The notes: generated by a model from the letters alone, not told the origin. A stretch of 64,000 nucleotides of DNA from Chthoniobacteraceae bacterium (GCA_947479475.1 CANJZW010000003.1:1-64000); one strand, 5' to 3'; counted from the stretch's first letter, positions 1 to 8,613 are shown. Translations and numbers: made by a program.

Positions 1-236
1 CAGCGCATCGGCGTTTTCCTTTGCGGAAGGACGTTCGCGGCGCGACTTCGGCGGCATTTCACCGGCGGCGACGCGGTCGTGGACGAGGGCCCATGTTTCG
101 AATTGCGCCCGTGCATCAAACTGCAGCGGGAGCGCTTCGAGATTGAGGCCGCCCTTTTTTGTCGTTGAATCGTGGCAGTCCAAACAGTGCGTCTCCAGAT
201 AGCCGCGCAGGTCCGCATCCGCTGCGTTGAGCGTGG
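1..236. repeat. Direct near-identical repeat, copy A (partner 2725-2960)
   Basis: Bases 1-231 match 2725-2955 with six substitutions (at 130, 142, 160, 166, 181 and 187), about 97% identity; similarity fades within the signal-peptide codons near 236. The repeat is open to the left because the window starts inside it. It corresponds to the first about 80 mature residues of the two tandem DUF1592-type genes. Confidence 0.9.
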
Positions 237-279
237 AGGTGGCGAGAAGCAGGAAAAGAGGGAAGAGCGGGATGCGCAA
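1..279 (-). CDS. DUF1592/PSCyt1-type cytochrome protein, second tandem copy (partial, 3' end outside window)
   Basis: This is the 5' part of a second planctomycete-cytochrome protein, running off the left edge. The best start is a TTG at 277-279, which gives a short hydrophobic signal peptide ending near TLNAADAD; no ATG is available after the upstream stop at 307-309. The mature part carries one CxxCH heme-type motif (HCLDCHDS) and then the same residues as the neighbouring gene, including MPPKSRRERPS. It lies 27 bases downstream of the complete copy in the same frame and direction, so the two are probably co-transcribed. Bases 1-231 differ from 2725-2955 at only six positions, whereas the signal-peptide part is unrelated. 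Family knowledge: such proteins are exported, DUF1587/1592/1588/1585 multidomain proteins of unknown enzymatic role. The start codon is uncertain. Confidence 0.8.
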   Translation of the reverse strand, partial: MRIPLFPLFLLLATSTLNAADADLRGYLETHCLDCHDSTTKKGGLNLEALPLQFDARAQFETWALVHDRVAAGEMPPKSRRERPSAKENADAL

Positions 280-306
280 GGTTGGAGAGAATGGGTAGAT
301 TAGGGC

Positions 307-3015
307 TCACTTCGTGAGGAACAGCTCGCTTCGCACAATGGCGTCGATGAGAGAGTGGAAGCCGTAGTTGTTCGGCTTGGTTTGCGCGAGTATGCGGGCG
401 ATTTCGCGGCGGTCGGAGTAGTGCGGCTCGGAACCGGTGGCATACATGAGGAGCTGGCGGGCGATGTTTGCAGCGAGGGCTTCCGGGTTCCGCAGGACGA
501 GGGATTGGAAGGCGGCGAGGTTCTGGAAGGGCTCGCCGTTTGGGAGCTGGCCTGAAGGGTCCACTGATTGGTTAAGCCGCACGCGTGGGTCCCAGCCGGT
601 GGGGAAGTGGAACTCCATCAGCGGGGAGCCGGTGAAGAGCGAGCGGTAGCGATCGCGAAAGCCGCCGATGACATCGAAGCTCTCCAATGCAAAGCCGGGC
701 GGGTCGATCTTAGCGTGGCAACCGGCGCACCGTGTGTCGGAGCGATGCTTCTCCAACTTTTCGCGGATGGTCGTGGCACCGCGGGTGTCGGGATCGATGG
801 CGGGCACTCCAGCGGGCGGTGGCGGGATGAAGTTGCCGAGGAGACGCTCATTGATCCATACGCCGCGCGTGACGGGCGACGTCGTGGTGCCGTTCGCGGT
901 GACTTTCAAGACAGCGGCCTGGGTGAGGAACGCGCCGCGCGGACTGTCGTGAGGCAAAGGAACTTTGCGGATGGCACAGCCTGTCACGCCAAGGATGCCA
1001 TAGTGAATAGCAAGGCTTTGATTGAGCATTGCAAAGTCCGATTTCACGAGATGCGTGACGCTGAGGTTGTGCGTGATCAACTCGCGCAGATAAGCGCGCG
1101 TCTCATCGATCATGCTGTGCTTCAGATGTTCGCGCGCCTCAGGATACATCCGCAGGTCCGGCTGCGTGGCGTCGATTTTCCGGAGGTCGAGCCATTGGTC
1201 GGCGAAGTCAGCAATGAAACGATCCGAGCGCGCATCTGCGAGTAGGCGGTTGGATTGTTTTTTGAGGTTCTCGGGAAGATGCAAGCGACCTTCGTTGGCG
1301 AGCGCGATGAGCTCTTCATCGGGCAGGCTGTTCCAGAACCATAGGGCGAGGCGCTCGGCGAGGGCACGCTCGGGGAGGGGAGGGCGCGGTGTCTTTGGTT
1401 CCTCGATGGTGTCACCGCCGACAAAAAGAAAATCTGTGGAGCAGAGCGCGGCCTTATACGCTTCCTTCATCGCATCTTCGAAACAGGCATGGCGTTCGAG
1501 TTCGCGCATGACGATCTGCACATAGCCCTGGACTTCGTCGGCAGGCACAGGCCGACGAAACGCGCGCGGAAGGAACTGTGCGAGCAGGCGCGTCGCGTCC
1601 TGCGGCGCATGCTCGGAGAAGGCACTCTCTAAAGGCGGTTCCTGTTCTTCCTTGGGAATTGAAGCATTGCTCGGACGGGCCATGGCCGAGCGCGAGCGCT
1701 GCCTCACGGGAATGCGTTTCGGCGGGATGACGCCGCTGTCTTTGGCAAGCGGGCGAATCGGCAGGTCGCCCAAGATCGCGCTGTGGCTGAGCGGCGGCCA
1801 TTGATCAATAATGGGGCCTTCCACCTCGAACCAATCGAGCGCAATGCCCGGTCCGGTATAGACGGCGCAGGAGCCTTTTCCGTCGCCAGGGAATCGCCCG
1901 GTGGTTTTCTCGTGGCCGTTCAGTGTGCCGATGTCGAAGACCATCTCTTCATTCACTTCAAACCAGTCGTTGTATTCGTGAATGCAGCTCTCCAGCGAGG
2001 AGACATCGAAGAGTCCAAGCCAGCGCGTCGGGGAGTGATGAAAGCGCGGGCCGTCCGAGGGCAGCCACGCCGTCAGAGCGAAGGATTCGTTGCGGCGCGG
2101 CGGCTCCACTTTGCCGCGATCCCACCAGAAGCCCCACGCGGAAGTACGGATGCGATAGTGGCCCGCGTAGATGGGCGAGAATTGCAGCGAAAAGATCATT
2201 GGGCGATGCGTCGCGCCGGTAAAGAACCCCGCGGCGTGCGGGTAGTTGGGGAGCACTTTGCCGAACACGGCAAAGCGGGCCTTCTTGAGTTCCCCGTTTT
2301 GATTGAGGTCATCCCCTGAATCAGGCAGGGGCACGACGGGATCATATTGCTTGTCCCTCAGCGGCACGGCACTGCCATGCGCCATCCATTGCCACGTTTC
2401 CGAGCCAGTGGCCGCGCCATAGCGTTGGCGCAGCAATGGCGGCGGCGTGCTGCGGGTGGCGATTGCCGCGGTGAGTGCGAGGTCTGCCGCGTCCATGAAC
2501 TGGTTCAGATGCACATTCGAGATGTTGAGCGCCTGGCCGACCTTGTTGTAGCCGTGGCGACGTTCATCCTCGGGCAGCATCGCCGTGATCCGCAGACTGG
2601 GAAGATGCAGCAGGTCCCGTAACGCGTTCTCGTATTCCTGCGCAGAGAGGCGGCGGAACAGCGCGCGGCCTGTCTTCGCGATGCGCGCTGCATCTGCCTT
2701 GTGCAAACGGTCATCGAGCAGCGTCAGCGCATCGGCGTTTTCCTTTGCGGAAGGACGTTCGCGGCGCGACTTCGGCGGCATTTCACCGGCGGCGACGCGG
2801 TCGTGGACGAGGGCCCATGTTTCGAATTGCGCCCGTGCATCAAACTGCAGCGGCAGCGCTTCGAGGTTGAGGCCGCCCTTTTTCGTCGTCGAATCGTGGC
2901 AGTCGAAACAATGCGTCTCCAGATAGCCGCGCAGGTCCGCATCCGCTGCGTTGAGGGTGGGCGGTAGGAATGGCAGAAGCGATGCGAGGAGGACAAAAAA
3001 AGCGCTCCGTCTCAT
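307..3015 (-). CDS. DUF1592 domain-containing exported cytochrome-like protein
   Basis: A 902-residue exported protein. The chosen start (MRRSAFFVLL) overlaps the stop of the upstream DUF1552 gene in an ATGA, and a signal peptide ends near residue 24. Visible order: PSCyt1 heme motif C36-x-x-C39-H40; DUF1587 (RRLSAQEYENALRDLL, about 120-185); DUF1595 (FLPRAFRRPV, about 470-535); DUF1592 (about 560-690); DUF1588 with a second heme-type motif CAGCH (about 700-800); DUF1585 at the C terminus. This is the full-length architecture known from Planctomycetes and Verrucomicrobia. The family's chemistry is unproven; association with polysaccharide or sulfated-glycan degradation and extracytoplasmic electron transfer is inference. 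It is co-transcribed with DUF1552 and with sigma/anti-sigma genes upstream, so expression is probably under that ECF system. Confidence 0.93.
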   Translation of the reverse strand: MRRSAFFVLLASLLPFLPPTLNAADADLRGYLETHCFDCHDSTTKKGGLNLEALPLQFDARAQFETWALVHDRVAAGEMPPKSRRERPSAKENADALTLLDDRLHKADAARIAKTGRALFRRLSAQEYENALRDLLHLPSLRITAMLPEDERRHGYNKVGQALNISNVHLNQFMDAADLALTAAIATRSTPPPLLRQRYGAATGSETWQWMAHGSAVPLRDKQYDPVVPLPDSGDDLNQNGELKKARFAVFGKVLPNYPHAAGFFTGATHRPMIFSLQFSPIYAGHYRIRTSAWGFWWDRGKVEPPRRNESFALTAWLPSDGPRFHHSPTRWLGLFDVSSLESCIHEYNDWFEVNEEMVFDIGTLNGHEKTTGRFPGDGKGSCAVYTGPGIALDWFEVEGPIIDQWPPLSHSAILGDLPIRPLAKDSGVIPPKRIPVRQRSRSAMARPSNASIPKEEQEPPLESAFSEHAPQDATRLLAQFLPRAFRRPVPADEVQGYVQIVMRELERHACFEDAMKEAYKAALCSTDFLFVGGDTIEEPKTPRPPLPERALAERLALWFWNSLPDEELIALANEGRLHLPENLKKQSNRLLADARSDRFIADFADQWLDLRKIDATQPDLRMYPEAREHLKHSMIDETRAYLRELITHNLSVTHLVKSDFAMLNQSLAIHYGILGVTGCAIRKVPLPHDSPRGAFLTQAAVLKVTANGTTTSPVTRGVWINERLLGNFIPPPPAGVPAIDPDTRGATTIREKLEKHRSDTRCAGCHAKIDPPGFALESFDVIGGFRDRYRSLFTGSPLMEFHFPTGWDPRVRLNQSVDPSGQLPNGEPFQNLAAFQSLVLRNPEALAANIARQLLMYATGSEPHYSDRREIARILAQTKPNNYGFHSLIDAIVRSELFLTK
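2725..2960. repeat. Direct near-identical repeat, copy B (partner 1-236)
   Basis: Counterpart of copy A inside the complete DUF1592 gene, covering its signal-peptide end, the heme motif and the following residues. The distance between copies (2,724 bases) equals one gene plus spacer, consistent with tandem gene duplication followed by partial homogenisation. Confidence 0.9.
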
Positions 3016-4286
3016 GCCAGATCGAGTCCGGTGAGAGTTCCGGTGCTCGTGGAGAAGGCGTCGCGCTCCAGGCCCATGTGCTGGAGCATGGAGACGTAGA
3101 GATTGCACAGCGGCGTGTTGTTCTTCAGGTCGAACTGCAGGTGCTGCCCGTGCTTGAAGCGCCCGCCCGCCAGCAGGACCGGCAGGTTCACGTTCGAGTG
3201 GTTGCTGCCGTTCGACATGTTCGAGCCAAAGAGCACTGCTGTGTCATCGAGCAGGCTGCTGCCGCCTTCATTCACCGCGGCGAGCCCCGCGAGGAAGCGA
3301 CCGAGGTTTTTCAGCCCCGCTTCCTCAACTTTGGCAAGTTGTTCCAGCTTCTCCGGTTCGTTGCCGTGATGCGTAAGCGTGTGCGTGCGGTCGCTCACGC
3401 CCGGCAGCTTCACGAGGACCTCCAGAGGATTCAGATACAGCGTGACTATGCGCGTGCTGTCGCTCTGGAGGGTAAGCAGGGTCATGTCGTACATTAGGCG
3501 CGCTCGATCCACGTCCTGGGTGTTATCTAAGATGTCCTGCGGCGCCGGCGCGGCGACGTGCGGTTTTTCCCGCTGCTGCCACACCCGCGCCTGCTCCAGG
3601 CGCTGCTCCAGCTCGCGCACCGAGGTGAGATACTGCTCGAGACGAGCTCGATCCTCCGCACCGAGATTGCGCGAGAGCCGCTTCGCCTTCGCATTCACAA
3701 AGTCGAGCGTGCTCACCCGCTGGCCTATCTCTCGCATCCGCTGTTCGCTTTCCTCCGCCGTGTCTGGCGTGAAGAGGCGACGATACACCTTCGCAGGGCT
3801 CAACTCCGGCGGGATGAACACGCCATCGCGCGAGACCGAAAGCAGGCCGTCATGCTGGCCGTTCACGCCCAGTGCGAGGAAGGGAAACCGCGTGTGATGG
3901 CCGAGCGACTCCGCCGCGAGCTGATCGACGGAGATGCTGTTTTTGAAAACGGCGGACGACGGAAAGCGCGCGCCGGTGAGGAAGCTCTTCTCCACCACAT
4001 GCCCGCCGGAGTTGTCGGGATGCGAGAGGCCCTTCATTATCGAGTAACGCCCGCGCACCGACTCCAGATGCTCGAGATAGCGCGATGGCGCGTAGCTCGG
4101 CCCCGGCTCCTTCGGCCAGAAGTTCTCGGGCAGCAGCCCGGTGTTTGTCATGATGCATACCATTCGCTTCGGTGGCGGCGCGGATGCTCCTCGAGCCAGA
4201 CGCGGCGCGAGCGCTTCGAGAAACGGCAGTGCTAGCACCGCCGAGCCCGCACGGAGGAACTGGCGGCGATTCAGCAGGTGCGGCAT
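3012..4286 (-). CDS. DUF1552 family protein with Tat signal
   Basis: About 424 residues, starting MPHLLNRRQFLRAGSAVLAL. The twin arginine followed by a hydrophobic stretch is a Tat signal, so a folded, possibly cofactor-bearing protein is exported. The body matches DUF1552 (for example KRMVCIMTNTG, FLTGARFP, LGSNMSNGSNHSNVNLPVLLAGG), a family almost always next to DUF1592 genes in Planctomycetes and Verrucomicrobia and related in fold to DUF1501/alkaline-phosphatase-like proteins; its activity is unknown. A slightly earlier in-frame ATG at 4322 is possible, but neither start has a clear ribosome site. Longer upstream reading runs into the anti-sigma gene and is rejected. Its stop overlaps the next gene's start (ATGA), so the pair is translationally coupled. 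Confidence 0.92.
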   Translation of the reverse strand: MPHLLNRRQFLRAGSAVLALPFLEALAPRLARGASAPPPKRMVCIMTNTGLLPENFWPKEPGPSYAPSRYLEHLESVRGRYSIMKGLSHPDNSGGHVVEKSFLTGARFPSSAVFKNSISVDQLAAESLGHHTRFPFLALGVNGQHDGLLSVSRDGVFIPPELSPAKVYRRLFTPDTAEESEQRMREIGQRVSTLDFVNAKAKRLSRNLGAEDRARLEQYLTSVRELEQRLEQARVWQQREKPHVAAPAPQDILDNTQDVDRARLMYDMTLLTLQSDSTRIVTLYLNPLEVLVKLPGVSDRTHTLTHHGNEPEKLEQLAKVEEAGLKNLGRFLAGLAAVNEGGSSLLDDTAVLFGSNMSNGSNHSNVNLPVLLAGGRFKHGQHLQFDLKNNTPLCNLYVSMLQHMGLERDAFSTSTGTLTGLDLA

Positions 4287-4320
4287 GGAGGAGGTGTCGT
4301 GGGATGGATCGGGGTGGGAC

Positions 4321-4377
4321 ATGCGGTGGTGGGAAAATGCGGTGGTGGGAAAATGCGGTGGTGGGAAAATGCGGTGG
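4321..4377. repeat. 16-bp tandem repeat, 3.5 copies, just upstream of the DUF1552 gene
   Basis: The unit ATGCGGTGGTGGGAAA is repeated exactly at 4321-4336, 4337-4352 and 4353-4368, with a partial fourth copy (9 bases) to 4377. It fills about 40% of the 146-base gap between the anti-sigma gene and the DUF1552 start and lies in the leader of the latter, so copy-number change could alter spacing or mRNA structure. On the coding strand it reads CCACC-rich and supplies no Shine-Dalgarno sequence. Confidence 0.95.
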
Positions 4378-4432
4378 ATCGTAAAATGATGCGTCGTTGT
4401 GTTGGGGAGGGCGGAATGGGCGATGCGGCCGC

Positions 4433-5386
4433 TCAAGGCCGCGTGAGCAGCTCCATCTTCACGTCGTCCATGAAATGACCGGGGAACTGGACAACCCCGG
4501 ATTTGAGTGTGGGCTGCTCCTGAACCACAGCGAGATGCAGGACCACAAAACGCGTCTCTCGCGTAATCGGCAGCTCGACGGAAACGTCCTGCCACCGGCC
4601 GGTGCCCTTCAGTGCGGCTCTCCGGGAACCGGTCGCGCTGTTGTTTTGCTGCAGCCACGTATGGCTCATGGGCGATGGCAGCGTGCTTAGATCCTGATCC
4701 AGTGCATAAGCTCCAACCCTACAGGCGAACTTTTCCTCTCCCGTCACCACGCCCTGCGTAAAACTTGCCGAAACCCGCGCTACCGTGCTACCCACTCCGG
4801 CCAGCCCGCGCACGTCCACGATGCGATACACATCCCCCCACTGACTGCGGGGCGAGTTCTCTCCTGGATGGGTCGCACTGAGGAAGCGCAGCATCTTCGC
4901 GCCGCCATGAGCCTTCACGGCCGTTGTCGCATTCACCACGTGCGCCTCATCGCCACCCCATTGTCCGACCTCGCGTGGCAGGCCAGGTTCGGTCTTTGTC
5001 ACGCTTGATTCAAAGCCTTCGCTAAACACCGCCTTCATCTTCTCCACCACACGCGGCCCCACATAACCGAACACCATCGAGGTGCAGAACATCCCGAACA
5101 CAATGCCTGCCGCAGCGGCAACGGCAGCCAGTGGACGCCAGACGAACCAGCGCTTGGGAGCAGAGTGGGCCTCGAAATGGGGCAAGCGGGTGCTGCCGAG
5201 GGAATCCGTCCAGAGGCTTTCGTCCACCGCGAGGCAGGAGTGCGTGTCGGCCAGTTGGAGATATAAGTCGCGCGCCGCCGCGTCCCCTCTAAGCCGTGAG
5301 TTCAGAAGGGATGCCTGCACGTCTGTGGCCTGGCCATCCAGGCATGCGTGAATTAGTTGGATAAGTTCCTCGTGGTCCGTGTTCAT
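4433..5386 (-). CDS. Anti-sigma factor-like single-pass membrane protein
   Basis: 317 residues from the ATG that overlaps the sigma gene's stop (ATGA at 5383-5386). The cytoplasmic N terminus (about 1-55, EELIQLIHACLDGQATD...LQLADTHSCL) resembles the short helical sigma-binding region of PVC FecR-like anti-sigma factors. One membrane segment lies at about 84-107 (PLAAVAAAAGIVFGMF), followed by an extracytoplasmic domain of about 200 residues that looks beta-rich (VVLHLAVVQ, GVQFPGHFMDDVKMELL) and may sense a ligand. The tight overlap with the ECF sigma gene is the strongest evidence for the role. The sensed signal is unknown; control of the downstream DUF1552/DUF1592 genes is inference from the operon. 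Confidence 0.75.
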   Translation of the reverse strand: MNTDHEELIQLIHACLDGQATDVQASLLNSRLRGDAAARDLYLQLADTHSCLAVDESLWTDSLGSTRLPHFEAHSAPKRWFVWRPLAAVAAAAGIVFGMFCTSMVFGYVGPRVVEKMKAVFSEGFESSVTKTEPGLPREVGQWGGDEAHVVNATTAVKAHGGAKMLRFLSATHPGENSPRSQWGDVYRIVDVRGLAGVGSTVARVSASFTQGVVTGEEKFACRVGAYALDQDLSTLPSPMSHTWLQQNNSATGSRRAALKGTGRWQDVSVELPITRETRFVVLHLAVVQEQPTLKSGVVQFPGHFMDDVKMELLTRP

Positions 5387-5928
5387 GGCTCTGTCTGAAG
5401 TTTCCGCTCGATACACTGTTGCAGGACCTGCCTGGTCCGTTGGAGCGACTTGTAAACCGCCTCCGCACCCCGATTGAAGCTCGCGGCGAGAGCTTCGATG
5501 CTTTCTTCCTCAAAGTAATAGCCGCGCACAAGCCGGCGCTGGTCCTCGGTCAACCGGCGGAGGCAATCCCGCAGATGTTCGCGGCGGGCATCCAGCGGCG
5601 CGGCCATTTCCACGCGCCGCTCGTCCAGCATTGCGGCGACATCCTCCTCGATGAGACGCCTTCGGCGTAATTCTGTGCGCAGATGCAGTCGCGCCTCGTT
5701 TAGAGCGAAACGGCAGGCCCACGGCACGAAAGGCTTGGACGGGTCATATTTTTCGCTCGCCCGCCAGAGCGCGACTGCCGTTTCTTGCACCACATCCCGC
5801 GCATCACTAACATTCGGCACCAACGCCATGACGTATCGCAACAGCTCGCGCTCGGCAGCCAAAAACAGCCGCATGAATTGCTCATGCGTCAATGGTTGGG
5901 CTGGGGTGTTGGATTCGGCGAAGTCCAT
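5383..5928 (-). CDS. ECF RNA polymerase sigma factor (Rhodopirellula/Verrucomicrobium type)
   Basis: 181 residues, the usual size of an ECF sigma factor. Region sigma-2 is seen at about 22-85 (LFLAAERELLRYVMALVPN, DVVQETAVALWRASEKYDP, FVPWACRFALNEAR) and sigma-4 at about 120-175 (LRRLTEDQRRLVRGYYFEE, then the recognition helix GAEAVYKSLQRTRQVL). Both ends match the PVC-specific ECF group. A purine-rich ribosome site (AGAGAG) precedes the ATG. It is the first gene of a leftward operon with its anti-sigma factor and cytochrome-type exported proteins, so it probably drives its own operon when the anti-sigma factor is relieved. No autoregulatory promoter could be assigned by eye. Confidence 0.92.
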   Translation of the reverse strand: MDFAESNTPAQPLTHEQFMRLFLAAERELLRYVMALVPNVSDARDVVQETAVALWRASEKYDPSKPFVPWACRFALNEARLHLRTELRRRRLIEEDVAAMLDERRVEMAAPLDARREHLRDCLRRLTEDQRRLVRGYYFEEESIEALAASFNRGAEAVYKSLQRTRQVLQQCIERKLQTEP

Positions 5929-6027
5929 TTCTCTCTATTCTCTGCCGGTGGAGGCTGTTTTTGGACAAAAAACTTAGAGCGCGCGTCATTGTCTAGGGGC
6001 CTGCTTAATTGCGGTTGGATGGCGAAG

Positions 6028-6057
6028 GCTGAGGCGGTGCGGTTGCTCCGCTTCAGC
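6028..6057. terminator. Hairpin between ubiD and the sigma-factor operon
   Basis: A 10-bp stem (6028-6037 with 6048-6057, one G-T wobble) around a 10-base loop, starting GCTGAGGCGG. It lies in the otherwise featureless 240-base gap (5929-6168) after the leftward ubiD gene. There is no T-run on either side, so it would be an atypical terminator or a processing hairpin. Confidence 0.4.
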
Positions 6058-6168
6058 GTGAATTCACCCCGGGCTTGCTTGCATGATTGGCTCTGTTTGG
6101 AGCCGGTAATTGAGCGTACTCGGGAGAGCGATATCGACGGGCTCAGCGAGGGAAACCAATTCGCCAAA

Positions 6169-7686
6169 TCAATGCGGCGCCTTTGGGTTGAGTTTCTCCC
6201 AGTCTGCGCGCATGGCGTCCACGCGTGTTTGGACTTCTGTGGGCATCTTCACGAGATCAGGCCAGGTGCGGTGGTAGCCTTCGCCCGGGATTTTTTGGGT
6301 GGCGTCCAGGCCCATATGGGTGCCGAGGTTGGCGATGCTCGGGGCGTGGTCGAGGGCGTCGCTCGGGTTTTTGGTGAGGATGCTGTCGCGCTGGGGATCG
6401 GTGTTGGCGCACATGCGGAAGAGGACCTCGCTTGTGTTGTGGACGTCGCAGTCGGCGTCGACGACGACGATGTACTTGGCAAACATCATCTGCCCCATGC
6501 CCCAGAGGCCGTGCATGATTTTGTAGGCTTGCCAGGGATACTGCTTCCGGATGGAGACAAAAACGAGGTTGTGGAAGGCGCCCTCGGCCGGGAGGGCGAT
6601 GTCCACGATTTCCGGGAAGTTCATCTGGAACACGGGCAGGAAGATCCGCGCGCTGGCGGTGCCCATGTAAAAGTCCTCCATGGGTGGGATGCCGACGATG
6701 GTGCAGGGATAAACGGCATCCCGCCGGTGTGTGATGGCGGTGATGTGCAGGACCGGGTAGGCGTCGATGGGTGTGTAGAAGCCGGTGTGGTCGCCGAAAG
6801 GGCCCTCGTCGCGGAGTTCCCCGGGCTGCACGAACCCCTCGATGACGAAGTCGACGTCCGCCGGGACGTCCAGCGGGACGGTGAGGCAGGGGGCGAGGTC
6901 GACGGGTTTTTTGCGTAGAAAACCTGCGAAAAGGATTTCATCCAGCCCGTCTGGCAGGGGCGCTGTGGCGGCGAACGCATACGCGGGATCGCCCCCGATC
7001 GTGATCGCCACCGGCATCGCCTCGCCCTTTTCGTAATAGCGTTTTCCGTGGCGCGCCGCGACCTTGTGGACCTGCCAGTGAACGCCGGTTGTTTGTCCGT
7101 CGTAGATCTGGATGCGGTACATTCCCAGGTTGCGTTCGCCGGTGTCGGGGTCCTTGGTGTGGACGCAGGGCAGGGTGATAAAGCGGCCGCCGTCATCGGG
7201 CCAGCACTGGAGGATGGGAAGGTCGAGAAGCGTGGGGAACTGGCGGGCGAGGGCGTCGGGGGTGACGGGTTTTTCGAAACGGTGCACCACCTCCTGCGCG
7301 GGGCCCGTACGCACGTGGTTGGGTTTTGCGTTCAGGAGTCCGAGCCCCTGCATTGCCAGGTTCCAGGCGGCGCGCAGGTTGGTGGGGGGCTTGGCCTTGA
7401 GGATGAGGCGCATCTGGTTCATCAGGTCGTCGATGTGGTCGATGCCGAGGGCCAGAGCCATTCGTTTGCGGGAACCCATCGTATTAATGGCGAGAGGGAA
7501 GGATGAGGGGACGCCGTGGACGGTGGGCTGTTCGAAAAGAAGCGCTTTTCCGCCGTCTGCCGATTTCATCTCGCGGTCGGCCCAGGCGGTGATTTCCAAC
7601 TCCGTTGCGACGGGGAAGGGGATGCGCACGAGTTCGCCCGCTTTTTCCAAAGCGGCGATAAATTCAGCGGTGGAGCGGTAGGCCAT
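6169..7686 (-). CDS. ubiD: UbiD-family prenylated-FMN decarboxylase
   Basis: 505 residues, normal for the UbiD family, which decarboxylates aromatic or alpha,beta-unsaturated acids with prenylated FMN. The prFMN/metal-binding region ERNLGMYRIQIYDG is at about 184-197 (N186, R191), and the acidic catalytic stretch PGELRDEGPFGDHTGFY at about 288-304 supplies the glutamates expected of the Glu-Arg-Glu triad. Family knowledge: members act in ubiquinone or menaquinone (futalosine) synthesis or in aromatic degradation, and need prFMN from UbiX. No ubiX or quinone gene is adjacent, so the exact substrate is open; a menaquinone-type decarboxylase is my preference. The start ATG gives the family N terminus directly. 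It is divergent from nagB across 144 bases. Confidence 0.9.
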   Translation of the reverse strand: MAYRSTAEFIAALEKAGELVRIPFPVATELEITAWADREMKSADGGKALLFEQPTVHGVPSSFPLAINTMGSRKRMALALGIDHIDDLMNQMRLILKAKPPTNLRAAWNLAMQGLGLLNAKPNHVRTGPAQEVVHRFEKPVTPDALARQFPTLLDLPILQCWPDDGGRFITLPCVHTKDPDTGERNLGMYRIQIYDGQTTGVHWQVHKVAARHGKRYYEKGEAMPVAITIGGDPAYAFAATAPLPDGLDEILFAGFLRKKPVDLAPCLTVPLDVPADVDFVIEGFVQPGELRDEGPFGDHTGFYTPIDAYPVLHITAITHRRDAVYPCTIVGIPPMEDFYMGTASARIFLPVFQMNFPEIVDIALPAEGAFHNLVFVSIRKQYPWQAYKIMHGLWGMGQMMFAKYIVVVDADCDVHNTSEVLFRMCANTDPQRDSILTKNPSDALDHAPSIANLGTHMGLDATQKIPGEGYHRTWPDLVKMPTEVQTRVDAMRADWEKLNPKAPH

Positions 7687-7830
7687 TCCGCGAGTTTAGC
7701 GGTCCGGAAAGGAGAAGAAAGACGTACGGCGTAAAATCGGGTGTGAAGTTTGGGCGTGACGTGGGAGCTTCTGGGGCGCAAAGGATCTGCTGATAGCGCG
7801 AAGTGTGCTGCCTCCCTTTTTTTTGTCGTT

Positions 7831-8613
7831 ATGGAAGTCATTATCAACACCACCCCCGAGGCCGCCTCCCAGTTGGCGGCGCGAAAAATTGCGGCCCAGG
7901 TCCGCAAAAAATCCGACTCCGTCCTTGGGCTGGCGACCGGAGGCTCGCCCGTGGCGGTCTACCGTGAACTGATTCGGATGCATCAGCAGGAAGGACTGGA
8001 TTTCAGCCGGGTAACGACCTTCAACCTGGACGAATACCTTGGGCTCGGGCCGGAGCATCCCGCCTCGTATTTTAACTTCATGTGGACCAACTTGTTTCAG
8101 CACATCAACGTGCGTCCCGAGCGGGTCCATCTCCCTGACGGGCTGGCGCAGAATGTTCCGGCCAGTTGTCTCGCGTACGAGAGCGCGATCCGCGAGGCGG
8201 GGGGCATCGACCTGCAGTTGCTGGGGATTGGAAGCGACGGGCACATTGCGTTTAACGAGCCGGCCTCCTCGTTGTCCTCGCGCACCCGGATCAAAACCCT
8301 CACTGAGAGGACCCGCAGAGACAACGCGTCCTTTTTTGCAGAGGGCGAAGAAGTCCCGCAGCATGTGATTACCATGGGGGTGGGGACGATCATGGAGGCG
8401 AGGGAGGTTGTGCTTTTGGGGTTTGGCAAGGGCAAGGCGGATGCCATGGCGGCTGCGATCGAGGGAGCAGTGACGCAGATGGTGCCGGCCTCGGCCCTGC
8501 AGTTTCACGAGAAGGCGTGTTTCCTTTTGGACGAGGCGTCCGCCTCTAAATTGCAGCGCTCTGAATACTACCGGCACGTGTTTGCTAACAAACCGGCCTG
8601 GCAGCGGGTTTGA
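7831..8613 (+). CDS. nagB: Glucosamine-6-phosphate deaminase
   Basis: 260 residues, close to the usual 266. The enzyme converts glucosamine-6-phosphate to fructose-6-phosphate and ammonia in the cytoplasm. Family signatures are present: LATGGSPVAVYREL (phosphate binding), TFNLDEYLGL with the proton-relay Asp, and GIGSDGHIAFNEP with the catalytic Asp-His pair and Glu. The start MEVIINTT is chosen because it matches the family N terminus; an upstream in-frame extension to 7750 reads non-homologous sequence. nagA and a transporter are not adjacent. The following AraC regulator, 56 bases downstream on the same strand, may belong to the same amino-sugar/sugar response. Confidence 0.95.
   Translation: MEVIINTTPEAASQLAARKIAAQVRKKSDSVLGLATGGSPVAVYRELIRMHQQEGLDFSRVTTFNLDEYLGLGPEHPASYFNFMWTNLFQHINVRPERVHLPDGLAQNVPASCLAYESAIREAGGIDLQLLGIGSDGHIAFNEPASSLSSRTRIKTLTERTRRDNASFFAEGEEVPQHVITMGVGTIMEAREVVLLGFGKGKADAMAAAIEGAVTQMVPASALQFHEKACFLLDEASASKLQRSEYYRHVFANKPAWQRV

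Noticed and set aside
5785-6918. Long rightward open frame of 377 codons across the sigma/ubiD region
   Set aside because: It is antisense to the well-supported ubiD and sigma genes, has no recognisable domain, and its codon pattern is a mirror of the ubiD frame.
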